A program made the position numbers and the translations under genes. The notes beneath the pieces are model-generated. The model was not told the DNA's origin and did not search any database. It saw nothing but the letters and a program-made list of their open reading frames with translations. A stretch of 64,000 nucleotides of DNA, from assembly GCF_015667795.1 (NCBI RefSeq), contig NZ_JADPEL010000017.1:1-64000 (forward strand), written 5' to 3'. How positions within the stretch are numbered: position 1 is the stretch's first letter; each line of letters begins with the position of its first letter. This document shows, piece after piece, positions 18,219 through 28,554 of the stretch. This DNA comes from Clostridium sp. D53t1_180928_C8 (lineage in GTDB: Bacteria; Bacillota; Clostridia; Clostridiales; Clostridiaceae).

Positions 18219-18272
18219 ACTTAGCCTATTAAATATTTTTAATCTCTTATTTTCTAGGGGTATATCATCCAT
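18204..18272 (-). CDS. MgtL-like leader peptide upstream of mgtE
   Basis: A 22-codon frame begins MDDIPLENKRLKIFNR and ends with SSSYI and TAG. AAAGGAG lies about 10 bases before the ATG, and a -10 TATAAT lies about 35 bases upstream. The peptide starts with acidic residues and a proline and then turns basic with RLKIF. This resembles E. coli MgtL (from memory [17 protein letters not shown]). There, the acidic/proline N-terminus destabilises ribosomes at low Mg2+ and so switches on the Mg2+ importer. The stop codon falls beside the stem described at 18147-18218. Being translated and acting as a Mg2+ sensor are inferences; the frame, ribosome site and position are seen directly. Confidence 0.6.
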   Translation of the reverse strand: MDDIPLENKRLKIFNRLSSSYI

Positions 18273-18305
18273 ATAAATCACGCTCCTTTTTCAATCTACC
18301 TGTTC

Positions 18306-18311
18306 ATTATA
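18306..18311 (-). promoter_or_regulatory. -10 box of the mgtE leader transcript
   Basis: A perfect TATAAT on the minus strand lies about 35 bases before the leader ATG. The -35 region is poor (ATAATT at 17-base spacing), suggesting a weak or activated promoter. Confidence 0.4.
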
Positions 18312-18373
18312 TAAAACAATTGTGGAGAAATTATGAGCTTGGCTACATAATATAATTAAGTGCAAAAAAAAAA

Positions 18374-18407
18374 ATGATAAGACCTATGCTATCATAAACC
18401 TTACCAT
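18374..18407 (-). terminator. Terminator of scrK-sacA
   Basis: ATGGTAAG (18400-18407) pairs with CTTATCAT (18374-18381), with an inner TATG/CATA pairing, followed on the minus strand by ten or more T residues. It lies about 150 bases downstream of the sacA stop. A smaller ATATATAC/GTATATAT hairpin precedes it near 18411-18432. Confidence 0.8.
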
Positions 18408-18557
18408 CTTTAATATATACCTTAGTATATATTATTCATTATTGTTGAAAATGTTCTAGAATTCCCAAATAAACTTCTATGGTGGTAAAAGCCTAAACTA
18501 TTTCAGAATTCCCTTATTTCAATTATACATGTTAATTTAATAGTATCAAGAATTATT

Positions 18558-19985
18558 TTAAAAGTTCCACTTTTCTACTATAGCAGAACCATTTCCTCTT
18601 AATTTCAAAGTAGTATCTACTGAATCATTATAGATTCTAGTACTAAATACTTCTTCTCCATTATTTAAGAATATTTCTAAAGAAGAATTATCTGAGAATA
18701 TTCTTATAGAGTTAACAACTTCAATTTCAACTGCTCTAATATCTCGTCCATAACCTGATTTTCCAAGTTCTAACTTAAATAATTTATTACTAAATGAAAG
18801 CTTACAATCTTCTCTTAGTTCCACTTCAAATCCATTAGAATTTTCAAATTTAATATTTAATTCAAATGTATTACTCTCCAAGATATCTAAAGTAGTTTCT
18901 TCATTTAATGAAACATTATTTTTAACTGAATCACCTTTTCTTAATGTTTCTAATTCTACAACTGGAATTTGATATACCCTATCATTCTTTAAAACTAATT
19001 CTCTAGGAATCGTTAATTGATGTTGCCAGAAATTATCTATAGTTGGATTTTTATGTTCAACTGCATCAGGCACTCCCATCCAACCTATAACTATTCTTCT
19101 ACCTTTAGAATCTTCAAAAGTTTGTGGAGCATAGAAATCAAATCCTCTATCTATTTCAACAAACTCATTAAGTTTAAGCTCTTTCTTATTATCAACAAAA
19201 TTCCCCACTGCATATCCACATTGATATACGTTATTATATTTATACCCTTCTGCCTCCATACCTTGAGGTGAAAACATTAATATATCTCTGTTTTCTAACT
19301 TAAATGTATCTGGACATTCCCACATATATCCCATATTATCTAATTTCCCTGCTGGTACTGAAAGGAACTCCCAATTATAAAGGTCATTTGATTTATATAA
19401 TAAAATACACCCTTTATCATCTTTAGTTCTAGCACCTAGAACCATATAATAAACCCCATCTTCTTCCCAAACCTTAGGATCTCTAACATGCAGAGACATA
19501 TCTTCTGGAAAATCTGAATTTCTAAGAAGTACTTTCTTTTCAGAGAAATTAACACAATCCTTACTAGTTACTAAAATAACATTTTGCTCTCTTCCAGTTA
19601 ATATATAATCATGATTTCCAGGATGCTTTACATTACCAGTATAGAAGAAATAAACTGTATCATCTTTAACAAAAGCTGACCCTGAATATACTCCATTTAT
19701 ATCCTCATTTATATCTGGATAAAGTGCAATTTCTTTTTGCTCCCAATTTGCTAAATCCTTAGAAACAGCATGCCCCCAAAATTTTTCTCCTCCTAGAGGA
19801 TTTAATGGTGAGTATTGATAGAAGCAATGATACTCTCCTTTAAATTCACACAATCCATTAGGATCATTTATCCATCCTATTGGTGCCATTATATGATATT
19901 TATTTCTCCATTTATCATTATTAACTGAATCTAAATGATTACTCATACACTCATTTATTTTCTTATAAAAATTAGTTCTTAACAT
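18558..19985 (-). CDS. sacA: Sucrose-6-phosphate hydrolase (GH32)
   Basis: Cleaves sucrose-6-phosphate, delivered by the sucrose PTS, to glucose-6-phosphate and fructose. GH32 signatures are all present: nucleophile motif WINDPNG near residue 37, RDP (in HVRDPKVWE) near 168 for transition-state stabilisation, and the acid/base glutamate in WECPD near 223. A C-terminal beta-sandwich follows. The 475-residue length is normal. It starts 2 bases after scrK ends, so the two form an operon, led by a LacI-type operator at 20983-20996. Confidence 0.93.
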   Translation of the reverse strand: MLRTNFYKKINECMSNHLDSVNNDKWRNKYHIMAPIGWINDPNGLCEFKGEYHCFYQYSPLNPLGGEKFWGHAVSKDLANWEQKEIALYPDINEDINGVYSGSAFVKDDTVYFFYTGNVKHPGNHDYILTGREQNVILVTSKDCVNFSEKKVLLRNSDFPEDMSLHVRDPKVWEEDGVYYMVLGARTKDDKGCILLYKSNDLYNWEFLSVPAGKLDNMGYMWECPDTFKLENRDILMFSPQGMEAEGYKYNNVYQCGYAVGNFVDNKKELKLNEFVEIDRGFDFYAPQTFEDSKGRRIVIGWMGVPDAVEHKNPTIDNFWQHQLTIPRELVLKNDRVYQIPVVELETLRKGDSVKNNVSLNEETTLDILESNTFELNIKFENSNGFEVELREDCKLSFSNKLFKLELGKSGYGRDIRAVEIEVVNSIRIFSDNSSLEIFLNNGEEVFSTRIYNDSVDTTLKLRGNGSAIVEKWNF

Positions 19986-19987
19986 AA

Positions 19988-20959
19988 CTATCTCCCTTGC
20001 GCTAAAGTTAAAACTTCTTCTTTAGTTGGTAAAGCTCCGATAGCCCCTCTCTTACAAACAGTTAAAGCTGCTGTTGCATTTGAGAATATTAATATTTCTT
20101 TTATCTTTTCTTCCTCTAAATTAACTAAGCTTTCTAAAGTATTGTCACCTTCAGCAACTTGATATAAGAAAGACCCTATAAATGAATCTCCTGCCCCTGT
20201 AGTATCTTGAGCTTCTACTTTAAATGATGGAGAGAATATTTTTCTTTCCTTAGTTATAAACTCTGCACCATCAGTTCCCTTAGTATAAATTATAACTTTA
20301 ACATCTCCTTGTAATAAGAAGTTTAATGCCTGATTTTCATCAGCTATTCCAGTTATAAATTCTAACTCTTCATCACTTATCTTTACTATATTAGCAAATG
20401 GTAAAAACTCTAATATAGCTTCTCTACAAGCTTCTGGAGTTTCCCATAATGGTAATCTAACATTTGGATCAAAGCTAATTAAACAGTTGTGCTTTTTAGC
20501 AAACTCTATAGCTTTTCTATGAGCCTCTTTAATTGGCGCATCTATTAAGCTAACTGAACAGAAATGTAATATTCCACCCTCTGTAAAATCTTCTTCTTCA
20601 ATTTCTGACTCATTTAATAACATATCTGCGCTTGGATTTCTATAGAATGAAAAATCTCTTTCCCCATCTTCTTTTAATGATACAAAAGCTAAGGCTGTAT
20701 TAGCTTTTCTAGTTCTTAAAACCTTTGATACATCTACTCCTAATGGTTTAACTTGCTCTAATATATGATCTCCAAAACCATCTTCTCCAAGTTTAGTTAA
20801 CATTTGAGATTGCCCACCTAACTTTGCAACTGCAGCTGCAACATTTAGCGGTGCTCCTCCTGCAACTCTTAAAAAGTTACTTACATCCTTTAATGCAGTT
20901 CCTTTTTCATGTGGAATAAAATCTAATAATGCTTCTCCTATTGAAATTACCTTTTTCAT
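19988..20959 (-). CDS. scrK: Fructokinase (PfkB family)
   Basis: Phosphorylates the fructose released by sacA to fructose-6-phosphate. The PfkB/ribokinase fold is shown by the N-terminal GEALLDFIP and GGAPLNVAAAVAKLG and by the catalytic anion-hole motif DTTGAGDSFIGSF near residue 250. At 323 residues it matches bacterial fructokinases. It is first gene of scrK-sacA, and the operator lies 24-37 bases upstream of its ATG. Confidence 0.9.
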   Translation of the reverse strand: MKKVISIGEALLDFIPHEKGTALKDVSNFLRVAGGAPLNVAAAVAKLGGQSQMLTKLGEDGFGDHILEQVKPLGVDVSKVLRTRKANTALAFVSLKEDGERDFSFYRNPSADMLLNESEIEEEDFTEGGILHFCSVSLIDAPIKEAHRKAIEFAKKHNCLISFDPNVRLPLWETPEACREAILEFLPFANIVKISDEELEFITGIADENQALNFLLQGDVKVIIYTKGTDGAEFITKERKIFSPSFKVEAQDTTGAGDSFIGSFLYQVAEGDNTLESLVNLEEEKIKEILIFSNATAALTVCKRGAIGALPTKEEVLTLAQGR

Positions 20960-20982
20960 ATTTTATCCTCCTTATCACTCTA

Positions 20983-20996
20983 TGGGAACGTTCCCC
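20983..20996. promoter_or_regulatory. ScrR-type operator upstream of scrK
   Basis: The perfect palindrome GGGAACGTTCCC (20984-20995) matches the sites near the sucrose PTS gene (GTGGTAATGTTCCCAC) in its right half-site. It lies between the promoter region and the scrK start. ScrR (LacI family) is the likely ligand. Confidence 0.75.
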
Positions 20997-21151
20997 CACA
21001 TTACAAAAAATATATTGCAAATTTACCTTCTGCATTAATCTCATAACTCACAAATATTTATACTTATAACCTAATTATATCATTTATCAACTTTTAGTCT
21101 ATATTTTTTTACTAGAAATATACACCTTTTAAGTCAAAAACAAATAAAATA

Positions 21152-21175
21152 AAAAGCCGACCTAAGTCGACTTTT
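21152..21175 (-). terminator. Terminator of the M60 peptidase gene
   Basis: AAAAGTCGAC pairs with GTCGGCTTTT, followed by TATTTTATTT on the minus strand, immediately after the stop at 21178. It insulates scrK from the long upstream gene. Confidence 0.85.
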
Positions 21176-21177
21176 TA

Positions 21178-24100
21178 TTATTTAAGTTCATCAATAAAAT
21201 ATTCTAATGTGAACTTTCCAGAATAGATTTCAAAATCTTCAGCATCTATATTATTATATATTTCAGTTGCATAGTCTATTCCATAAAGAAGGTTTCCCCA
21301 TCTTACTGATTGATATCCTATATTTTCTATCTTCTTAGCTGACTCTATTAATTCACCAAGTTCTACTTTATCTTTTCTAAGAACTAATCTGTTAGCAGAT
21401 TCAGTAACTTTAGTAATCATTGCATCAATTTCTTCTTGAGTTGCATTCTTATTAGCTAACACGGCTCTTGCTTCTTCAATTATAGCCTTATGCGCTTCCA
21501 TTGCATCTCTAAAGTAATGAAGTTCGTTATAGTTACTATATTCTTCTACAGTTGCTTCTAAATTACTATAGTCAGTAGACTTAACTAATCCCAGATATGC
21601 TTCATTTAGTCTAGTAAATAAACTATCAATCTCTTCTTGATTATATCCATTAACTAATTCACTATTAACCTCTTTTGAAACTACTTGTAAGTTGTTAAAA
21701 CTTTCTTCAGTATAAACTGTACTATTTAATCTATTAATTTTTTCAATTAAAGAATCTAATTCTGTTCTATTAATTTCAATACCTCCTTCATTTGCATAAT
21801 GTAACTTAGCATCTCCCCAAGTTGCATGATCTGAACCATTTCCATTTCCACCATCTGTTACAACAAGCTTTAACTCTTTAGCTCCATTAATATCTACTTC
21901 AACATATTTTTGAGAATCTCTTGAATTCATTAATCCGCTATCAAATTTCTTTTCACCATCAACCCAAACTTCAAAGCTTACTGATCCAACTGTTCCGTAC
22001 ATTTGTCTATCTACTCCAACATATGAAGTAAAGTAATCATAATTTTTATCGCTTAAATCATAAACAATTGTAGAAGTAGAGTGAGCTCCTATACCTCTTT
22101 CATAAGATACCTCTTGTCCATTTTCATCTGTTAATCTTAATGCTCTTCCACTTATTGATATATCCTTTCTTGGAGCAGTGTAACTATTACTAGTTGACTT
22201 CCAATCATATTCTGTTAAGTAAGTATAATCATTCATATCAACTACTGCAATAGTTCTTGTTTTTATAACTGTATTACCATCAGTATCAGTAACCTTATAT
22301 GTTAACTCATATTTTCCAGCTTTATTAAAGTTTACATCTCCAGATAATTCAATCTTAGATGTTAAATCACCATCTTCCGCATCTGTTGCAGAGTACTTTT
22401 CATTTAACTCTATAGGATGTCCCACCTTTGTTGATACTGATTTTGGTATATTAAGAGTTGGTACTGCATTTAATATTAAGAATTTAGAATCTGCAAAATT
22501 AGCATGGTCTGATGCGTTACCATTTCCAGCATTATTTGCAACAAGTTTTAACTGTGATACTCCATCTAATGGAATCTTCACTAATTTTGCATCATCTGCC
22601 CATTTCATTAATCCACTATTATAAACTTCTACATCATCTGCATAAATCTTAAATATTACGCTTGAATTATTTTGTTGTGTAATATTTCTATCTATCCCAA
22701 CATAAGTTTCAAAATATTTATAATTTGTACCTTCTAAATTATAAACTATTTCTGAATTTGCATGAGTTCCAATTCCTTTATCAAATACCTTTTCCTCACC
22801 ATTTACACTTAACTTAATTTTAGCTCCACCTGATGCTAAATCTTTTCTTACTTGGCCGTAATCAGTTCTTGCTGAAGTCCAATTAATATCAGATAAATAT
22901 TCTGAATCACTATAAACTACAATAGTTTTTTCTGAATTAGCCGTATTTCCATCACTATCTGTTACTGTATATGAAATCTTATATTCACCTGTTTTGCTAG
23001 TTGTAAAATCATTTGAGTTAAACACCACTTTATTAGTTATATCCCCATCTTCTTGGTCATTTGCATTTACAGATGACATTAAATCATATTCACTTCTCAA
23101 TTTAACATATTCTGTTTCGCCCACATTTAAACTTGGGAACTTAGCTCTTATAATCTCTTCAGCTCTATTTAAGTCTCCTTGGAAAAGCTCTTCTGCTGGA
23201 TGAGTACTAACTTCTTTTCTTAAAGCCTCTAACTTTTCTAATGTATTATATTTTTCAGCAACTTCGTTCTTATTACTATCAGTAAATAACTCTTTTGCAA
23301 TTCTATCTGATAATTCATCAGTTTTATAGAATGACATCTCACCTATACTTGCCCAGTTTTGATTTGCTTCAATAAATTTAAATTTAACTCTTCTAGCAGC
23401 TGTCTTGGCTATGTCAATTTCAATAACATCATTAACATTTCCATTATATGAACCCGTACCTGCTAATATAAAATCATTTCCTTCTGCTTCAGTAGAAACA
23501 TAGATTGCAAACTTAGTTGCAAATCCTTTTCCACCATTTCTAGCAGCATAAGCAATTTTATCTATTTCATTAACTTCACCTAAATCAAATATAACTTCAT
23601 TTTGGAATGAAAGACTATTTGGAGTTCCTGTTTCCCAATGTGTATTTCTATTATTATCTATTGCATAACCAATAACACTACTTCCATAGTTTCTACCATT
23701 GTTAGAAACTGAAACTGCTGGTATTTTGAACTCTTCATTGTATGCTTCTAAATTATTAAACGAACCATACTTTGACTTAACAGTAGCTAGTTCTTCATAT
23801 ACTGTTATATATGAAACTTTTTCAACTACATTATTATCACTATCAGTAATTCTATAAACAACTTCAAATCTACCAAGTTTTCCAGCCTCATAAGTATTTG
23901 AAATTATCTCAACATTTGAAGTTAACTCTCCATCTTCAACATCAATAGCAGATACACCTTCATTAAAATCTACTATTTCTCCAAGTTTATAAGCTTTATC
24001 TGTAACAGTTAAAACTGGCTTTGAATTATTTGTAGTTAATTTAGGATCAGCTATTACTGCATGGTCAGAACTATTACCATTTCCTGAATCGTTAACTTCT

Positions 24101-27100
24101 ATAACTAATTCTTGAATACCCTTAACTGGAACATTTATAGCAACCATATTGTCTGCATGTTTTATAACACTTGTAGTAGCTAAAACTTCACCATCACCGA
24201 TAATCTTAAATACTATACTTGAATTAGCTTGAGATGTTATTCCCATGTCAACTCCAACTAATGCTTCAAAGTTATCATAATCTACATTTGATAAATCATA
24301 AGTTATTTTACCATTTGCATGTATTCCGAATCCTTTATCAAAATTCTTTATTTCTCCATTTACTCTTCCTTTTATATTACTATTTCTTCTTGGAGTTCCA
24401 TATTGCGTTGTAACATTACTCCAAGTTGTATCAGATAAATAATCATAGTCACTTACAATATTTACATTTACTGTTTTTGTAACCACCACTCCATTATCAA
24501 CAATAGTATATTCTATTGGATAAATTCCTTTTTCATTTACATTTACTTCTCCACTTATAACTACATTGGAAGTTATATCTTCACCATTATAATTTAATGC
24601 TTTAACTAAATCTCTTGGATTAAATTCTTCTCTAAGCTTTATACTTATTGATTGTTGTTGCACACTTAAACTTGGAGTTAAAGAGTTTACTACTACTCCT
24701 TCTCCCGTATTTAACTTCTTATCATAAGGTATAACAGTATAATTTGCTGATTCTCCTATATTTGAATTTGTATCAACAAAACTATTAGTTGACGTAAATG
24801 CGATTAATTCACCATCTTTAAATATCTCATAACCTAATACATCATTTTTATAGGTATTATTAACATTAAATGCTAATTTAACATTTCCATTTTCATTTAA
24901 AATATTAACACTTAATTCTGGATTACCCTTAAATCCTTCACCTTTATACTCTATATAATCATAATTAGCATACCAAGTTTTTATATTTGGCTTTGGATAT
25001 TTACTTAATAATTCCTTAGTTTCATCAGAAACCCAGAATCCATGTCTTTCAAAATGTTCACTTAAATCTAATCCTAAAGCTATACTAGAATATTTAGCTA
25101 ATTGATTTAACTTATCATTTGCTGAATTTTCCGGGTCTAAAACTACATCATTTTCTCTGTATTGCCTATTTAATTTACCCCAATAACCTGGATATATCAT
25201 TTCTAACTGCCAATAAACAGCTAAGTTTTCAAAATATCCACCATTATAATAACTATTATTATTAGTTGCTATAACATTCTTGAAAATATGACTTTCAAAT
25301 GGTATTCTCTTATCCGGCTTATTATAATAATAAGATGAATTTTGAGGTATCATATTATTTGTAACTTCACCTATAGTTCTAACACCTACATCAAGCTTAT
25401 GTCCCATTTCATGATCAACACCCCAACCACCTACAGTTGTTAACATGCCTACCATTACATCACCTTGCACACCTATATGCCCACCAGCTGCATACATATA
25501 TCCAAACGGTTGAGCAAGTCTTATATTTTCCCTAGTATACTTAATGTCATTCTTTTCATTACTACCATCTAAACCATAATACTTAAATACCATATCCATA
25601 TGATCATTATACATATTTATAGTATTCATTGGTCCAAATTCTTGATTTATATATGCCTCATATGCTCCTGTTGCAGTCCCCGTAAATACTAAATGTTCTG
25701 AAACAACCTCTACAACATCTATCATTTTTCTATCCATTACATCTGGATTAGACGCTTTATCTTCATCAACTCTTGCTTTATAATCCTTTAAAAGTTCTAA
25801 GAATTCTTGCTCATTAGTATTTTTATCCATCATAGGGAATTGCTCACACCCAGATGCAAATCTTATAACAGGAGCTTTACTTTGTTGATCTTCTGTATAA
25901 GGATTTACTATGTATACAGGTCCTCCTGGAGTTACATCATGTCTATACCATCCATCATTTTGACTTACTGCAGGTACAGTTATTACATTTTTACCAGCAT
26001 GTAAACTTACTGTTCTTCCCCAACTTGCAAAGCTTCCTTCTTGTTGTGAAAACATTAACTGTGGTAATGGCTGTCCTTGTTCTGCATCAACATATACCGT
26101 TATTATTTCACCTGCTCTAGCAACTACTCCTGTAGGTTGATTATTATTACCAAATCCAAACTTCAAATTGCTATTTGCATGTGCATTTCTATCTCCATGC
26201 TGCTCTGCTACAACAGTTTTAACAGTCTGTAGTGTACCATTTACAACATCCTTAGCCATTTGTATATCCTTTAAATAAATAGGAGCTAACGGATGATTGC
26301 TTACCTCTCGTTCAAATGTTGTTAGTTTTTCTATAGTATTAAATTCTTCTGAAACAGTATCCATTAATCCATTGGTAAATAATCCCTTTATTTTCTTAGA
26401 TACTAAATCATCTTTATATAATCTTATATCTGAAATTGATGCCCAATTTTCACTAGCCTTATCAAATACGAATTTTACCCTCTTAGCTTTAATAGCTTCA
26501 AATTGTATTTCTAACATATCATTAGTTACTGTATAATTCCCTTCAGTCACCTTTTGGAAGTTATCTCCAGACGCAACCGGTGATACATATATACTAAATT
26601 GCTCTGCGAAGCCTTTAGCTCCAACTCTTGCTTTATAAGTTAGACGACTTATTATTTCTGCTTCTTCTAAAGTTAATATAACTTCATTCTTAAATGAATC
26701 GCTATTTGGATTTCCTGTTTCCCAATGAGTATTCACATCTTCATCTATTGCATACTTTATTGAAGAACTAGCATATTGTCCTCCATTATTACTTATACTA
26801 AAATTTTTAACTCTATATGTCTCATCATACTGATTTATGTAATCTGTATAGAATGGTTCAAACTTAGATACATTAGCTGTTCCACTTTGTATTTGGCCAA
26901 ACTCTATTAATTCTTTTGCTATATTTAATTTCTCAATATACTCATTTTCAAAGGGATGTCCCTTAGCTTCTTCTATTAAATTATTAATAGCTTCTGGTGT
27001 TTCGAATTCATGATTAACTTCATTCATGTTTTCATCTACAAATAATATATCCATTTTTTGATCTAATTCATCTGGCATATATAATCCAAATTCTGAAGCT

Positions 27101-28374
27101 AAAGCCCAATTTTCATACCCTTTTTTATATACAAATTTTATTCTTCTTACTTCTGTCTCTTTGAATTTTATTTGCAAAGTATTTTTAGTTGTTATGCTAG
27201 TAGATCCAGATGATATTTTTTCAAAAGTATCTCCCTCTGAAGTTCTAGACCCATATATCTCAAACTCTTGTGCAAAACCTCTTGAAACCAAGCTTGTATA
27301 CATTATTCTATCTATTGTAGTTAGTTCATTTAAAGTTATTATCACTTCATTTGTATGAGTAGATGTATTCTGTTTTCCTGAATGCCAATTAGTATTTACA
27401 TTACCATCTATAGCTCTTTCTATAACGTTAGATCCATAATATCCACCATTAGTTGTTATACTTGTAATTTTTTCTAATGGAACTTTAAATAACTCATCAT
27501 AATTAGATAATCTCTCATCATTAAATGACTTAAAGTTAGATACTTTAGCTTCTGTAAATTCTAATGACTTCCCTTCTAATAATATTCTAGCATTGTTAAT
27601 ATCTTCTGCTACTTTACTATATAATGGGTGTGTTTTAGCTTCCATATCAAAAGCTTCTAACTTTTCTAATGTATTAAAATTCTCACTTAACTCATTCTTT
27701 GACTCATTAGTGAATATATTATTCATTTTATCTATTATGTTATCTTCTTTGTAAAACATAAATTCAGATGCACTTGCCCAGCCTTGATTTGCTTTTTTAA
27801 ATACAAACTTTATTCTTTTAAATTCAGTTGCATCAAATTTTATTTCTATAACATCTCTTGTTGAACCCTTATATCCTCCAGTAGTTACTAATTGGAATTC
27901 ATCACTATCATCCTTAGCTGCATATATTTCAAATTCTTCTGCAAATCCTTTTCCCCCTGCATCAGACCTTGCTGCATAAACTATTCTATTTAATGTAGTT
28001 AATTCTTTTAAGTTAATTACAACCTCATTTGTAAAGCTTGAACTATTAGGATTTCCTGTTTCCCAATGAGTTTGGAAATTCCCATCTATAGCTTTATCTA
28101 TAGTACTACTTGCATATCTCCCACCATTATTAGTTATAGATTGAATATTAGAATTATCCATTTTAAAAACTTGATTATAACTTTCTAATAATTCACTACC
28201 ATATAAGTTAAATTTAGTTACAGTAGCATCAGTACTTCTATTTTTCCCTACTTCCTCATCAGCTTGTATAACATTGTTTTGTGTTAATGTCTCTGCAAAC
28301 ACATTAGCAGGTACAGCTACTAAGTTGGTTATTGTTGCAGCTAAAATTAGTGTTGATAATTTTCTTTTTAACAT
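21178..28374 (-). CDS. Secreted M60 (enhancin-like) mucin metallopeptidase with multiple glycan-binding modules
   Basis: The 2398-residue secreted protein has a signal peptide (1-28). Three F5/8-type C (CBM32-like) modules cover about 65-205, 295-435 and 515-665, each with an AIDGN/AIDED..T.W..G motif. The M60 catalytic region spans about 715-1140, with the zinc motif HEMGH at residue 988 and a downstream Glu eleven residues on. Then come Ig-like/DUF5011 modules, three NPCBM (CBM51-type) domains (about 1310, 1830, 2060), a fourth CBM32 (about 1550) and a FIVAR-type helical end. The layout matches C. perfringens Zmp-type O-glycopeptidases that cut mucins beside O-glycans. No LPXTG motif is present. 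It has a c-di-GMP riboswitch leader and its own terminator, and it sits inside the sucrose regulon. Confidence 0.88.
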   Translation of the reverse strand: MLKRKLSTLILAATITNLVAVPANVFAETLTQNNVIQADEEVGKNRSTDATVTKFNLYGSELLESYNQVFKMDNSNIQSITNNGGRYASSTIDKAIDGNFQTHWETGNPNSSSFTNEVVINLKELTTLNRIVYAARSDAGGKGFAEEFEIYAAKDDSDEFQLVTTGGYKGSTRDVIEIKFDATEFKRIKFVFKKANQGWASASEFMFYKEDNIIDKMNNIFTNESKNELSENFNTLEKLEAFDMEAKTHPLYSKVAEDINNARILLEGKSLEFTEAKVSNFKSFNDERLSNYDELFKVPLEKITSITTNGGYYGSNVIERAIDGNVNTNWHSGKQNTSTHTNEVIITLNELTTIDRIMYTSLVSRGFAQEFEIYGSRTSEGDTFEKISSGSTSITTKNTLQIKFKETEVRRIKFVYKKGYENWALASEFGLYMPDELDQKMDILFVDENMNEVNHEFETPEAINNLIEEAKGHPFENEYIEKLNIAKELIEFGQIQSGTANVSKFEPFYTDYINQYDETYRVKNFSISNNGGQYASSSIKYAIDEDVNTHWETGNPNSDSFKNEVILTLEEAEIISRLTYKARVGAKGFAEQFSIYVSPVASGDNFQKVTEGNYTVTNDMLEIQFEAIKAKRVKFVFDKASENWASISDIRLYKDDLVSKKIKGLFTNGLMDTVSEEFNTIEKLTTFEREVSNHPLAPIYLKDIQMAKDVVNGTLQTVKTVVAEQHGDRNAHANSNLKFGFGNNNQPTGVVARAGEIITVYVDAEQGQPLPQLMFSQQEGSFASWGRTVSLHAGKNVITVPAVSQNDGWYRHDVTPGGPVYIVNPYTEDQQSKAPVIRFASGCEQFPMMDKNTNEQEFLELLKDYKARVDEDKASNPDVMDRKMIDVVEVVSEHLVFTGTATGAYEAYINQEFGPMNTINMYNDHMDMVFKYYGLDGSNEKNDIKYTRENIRLAQPFGYMYAAGGHIGVQGDVMVGMLTTVGGWGVDHEMGHKLDVGVRTIGEVTNNMIPQNSSYYYNKPDKRIPFESHIFKNVIATNNNSYYNGGYFENLAVYWQLEMIYPGYWGKLNRQYRENDVVLDPENSANDKLNQLAKYSSIALGLDLSEHFERHGFWVSDETKELLSKYPKPNIKTWYANYDYIEYKGEGFKGNPELSVNILNENGNVKLAFNVNNTYKNDVLGYEIFKDGELIAFTSTNSFVDTNSNIGESANYTVIPYDKKLNTGEGVVVNSLTPSLSVQQQSISIKLREEFNPRDLVKALNYNGEDITSNVVISGEVNVNEKGIYPIEYTIVDNGVVVTKTVNVNIVSDYDYLSDTTWSNVTTQYGTPRRNSNIKGRVNGEIKNFDKGFGIHANGKITYDLSNVDYDNFEALVGVDMGITSQANSSIVFKIIGDGEVLATTSVIKHADNMVAINVPVKGIQELVIEVNDSGNGNSSDHAVIADPKLTTNNSKPVLTVTDKAYKLGEIVDFNEGVSAIDVEDGELTSNVEIISNTYEAGKLGRFEVVYRITDSDNNVVEKVSYITVYEELATVKSKYGSFNNLEAYNEEFKIPAVSVSNNGRNYGSSVIGYAIDNNRNTHWETGTPNSLSFQNEVIFDLGEVNEIDKIAYAARNGGKGFATKFAIYVSTEAEGNDFILAGTGSYNGNVNDVIEIDIAKTAARRVKFKFIEANQNWASIGEMSFYKTDELSDRIAKELFTDSNKNEVAEKYNTLEKLEALRKEVSTHPAEELFQGDLNRAEEIIRAKFPSLNVGETEYVKLRSEYDLMSSVNANDQEDGDITNKVVFNSNDFTTSKTGEYKISYTVTDSDGNTANSEKTIVVYSDSEYLSDINWTSARTDYGQVRKDLASGGAKIKLSVNGEEKVFDKGIGTHANSEIVYNLEGTNYKYFETYVGIDRNITQQNNSSVIFKIYADDVEVYNSGLMKWADDAKLVKIPLDGVSQLKLVANNAGNGNASDHANFADSKFLILNAVPTLNIPKSVSTKVGHPIELNEKYSATDAEDGDLTSKIELSGDVNFNKAGKYELTYKVTDTDGNTVIKTRTIAVVDMNDYTYLTEYDWKSTSNSYTAPRKDISISGRALRLTDENGQEVSYERGIGAHSTSTIVYDLSDKNYDYFTSYVGVDRQMYGTVGSVSFEVWVDGEKKFDSGLMNSRDSQKYVEVDINGAKELKLVVTDGGNGNGSDHATWGDAKLHYANEGGIEINRTELDSLIEKINRLNSTVYTEESFNNLQVVSKEVNSELVNGYNQEEIDSLFTRLNEAYLGLVKSTDYSNLEATVEEYSNYNELHYFRDAMEAHKAIIEEARAVLANKNATQEEIDAMITKVTESANRLVLRKDKVELGELIESAKKIENIGYQSVRWGNLLYGIDYATEIYNNIDAEDFEIYSGKFTLEYFIDELK

Positions 28375-28418
28375 TTATTTTCCCCCCTGAAACTTTTACT
28401 TTCCCAGAGATGTACATT

Positions 28419-28446
28419 AAAAAAAGCTACTCCCTAAAGAGTAGCT
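28419..28446 (-). terminator. Riboswitch-linked intrinsic terminator in the M60 gene leader
   Basis: AGCTACTC (28439-28446) pairs with GAGTAGCT (28425-28432), followed by a seven-T run on the minus strand, only about 45 bases before the ATG. A terminator in a 5' leader implies attenuation. AAAGAGTA immediately downstream of the aptamer (28547-28554) is perfectly complementary to TACTCTTT in this hairpin, giving a plausible antiterminator. Confidence 0.8.
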
Positions 28447-28554
28447 AAAATATACATAAGTAATAATATAGTTTAAAATATATAGTAAACGTTTTAAATT
28501 TACATATAATAATTAACTTTATTTACTTAAAACAAAAAGCATAATGTACTCTTT

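Noticed and set aside
18132-18300. M-box magnesium riboswitch before mgtE
   Set aside because: None of the conserved M-box blocks is present; the leader instead contains a translated-looking uORF and a simple long-range stem.
25807-26004. Plus-strand open frames inside the large minus-strand genes
   Set aside because: Low-complexity antisense frames without ribosome sites, opposite well-supported domains.
28486-28499. cre-like AGTAAACGTTTTAA in the M60 leader
   Set aside because: Too AT-rich and degenerate to call; it lies between aptamer and terminator, where the riboswitch already explains the sequence.
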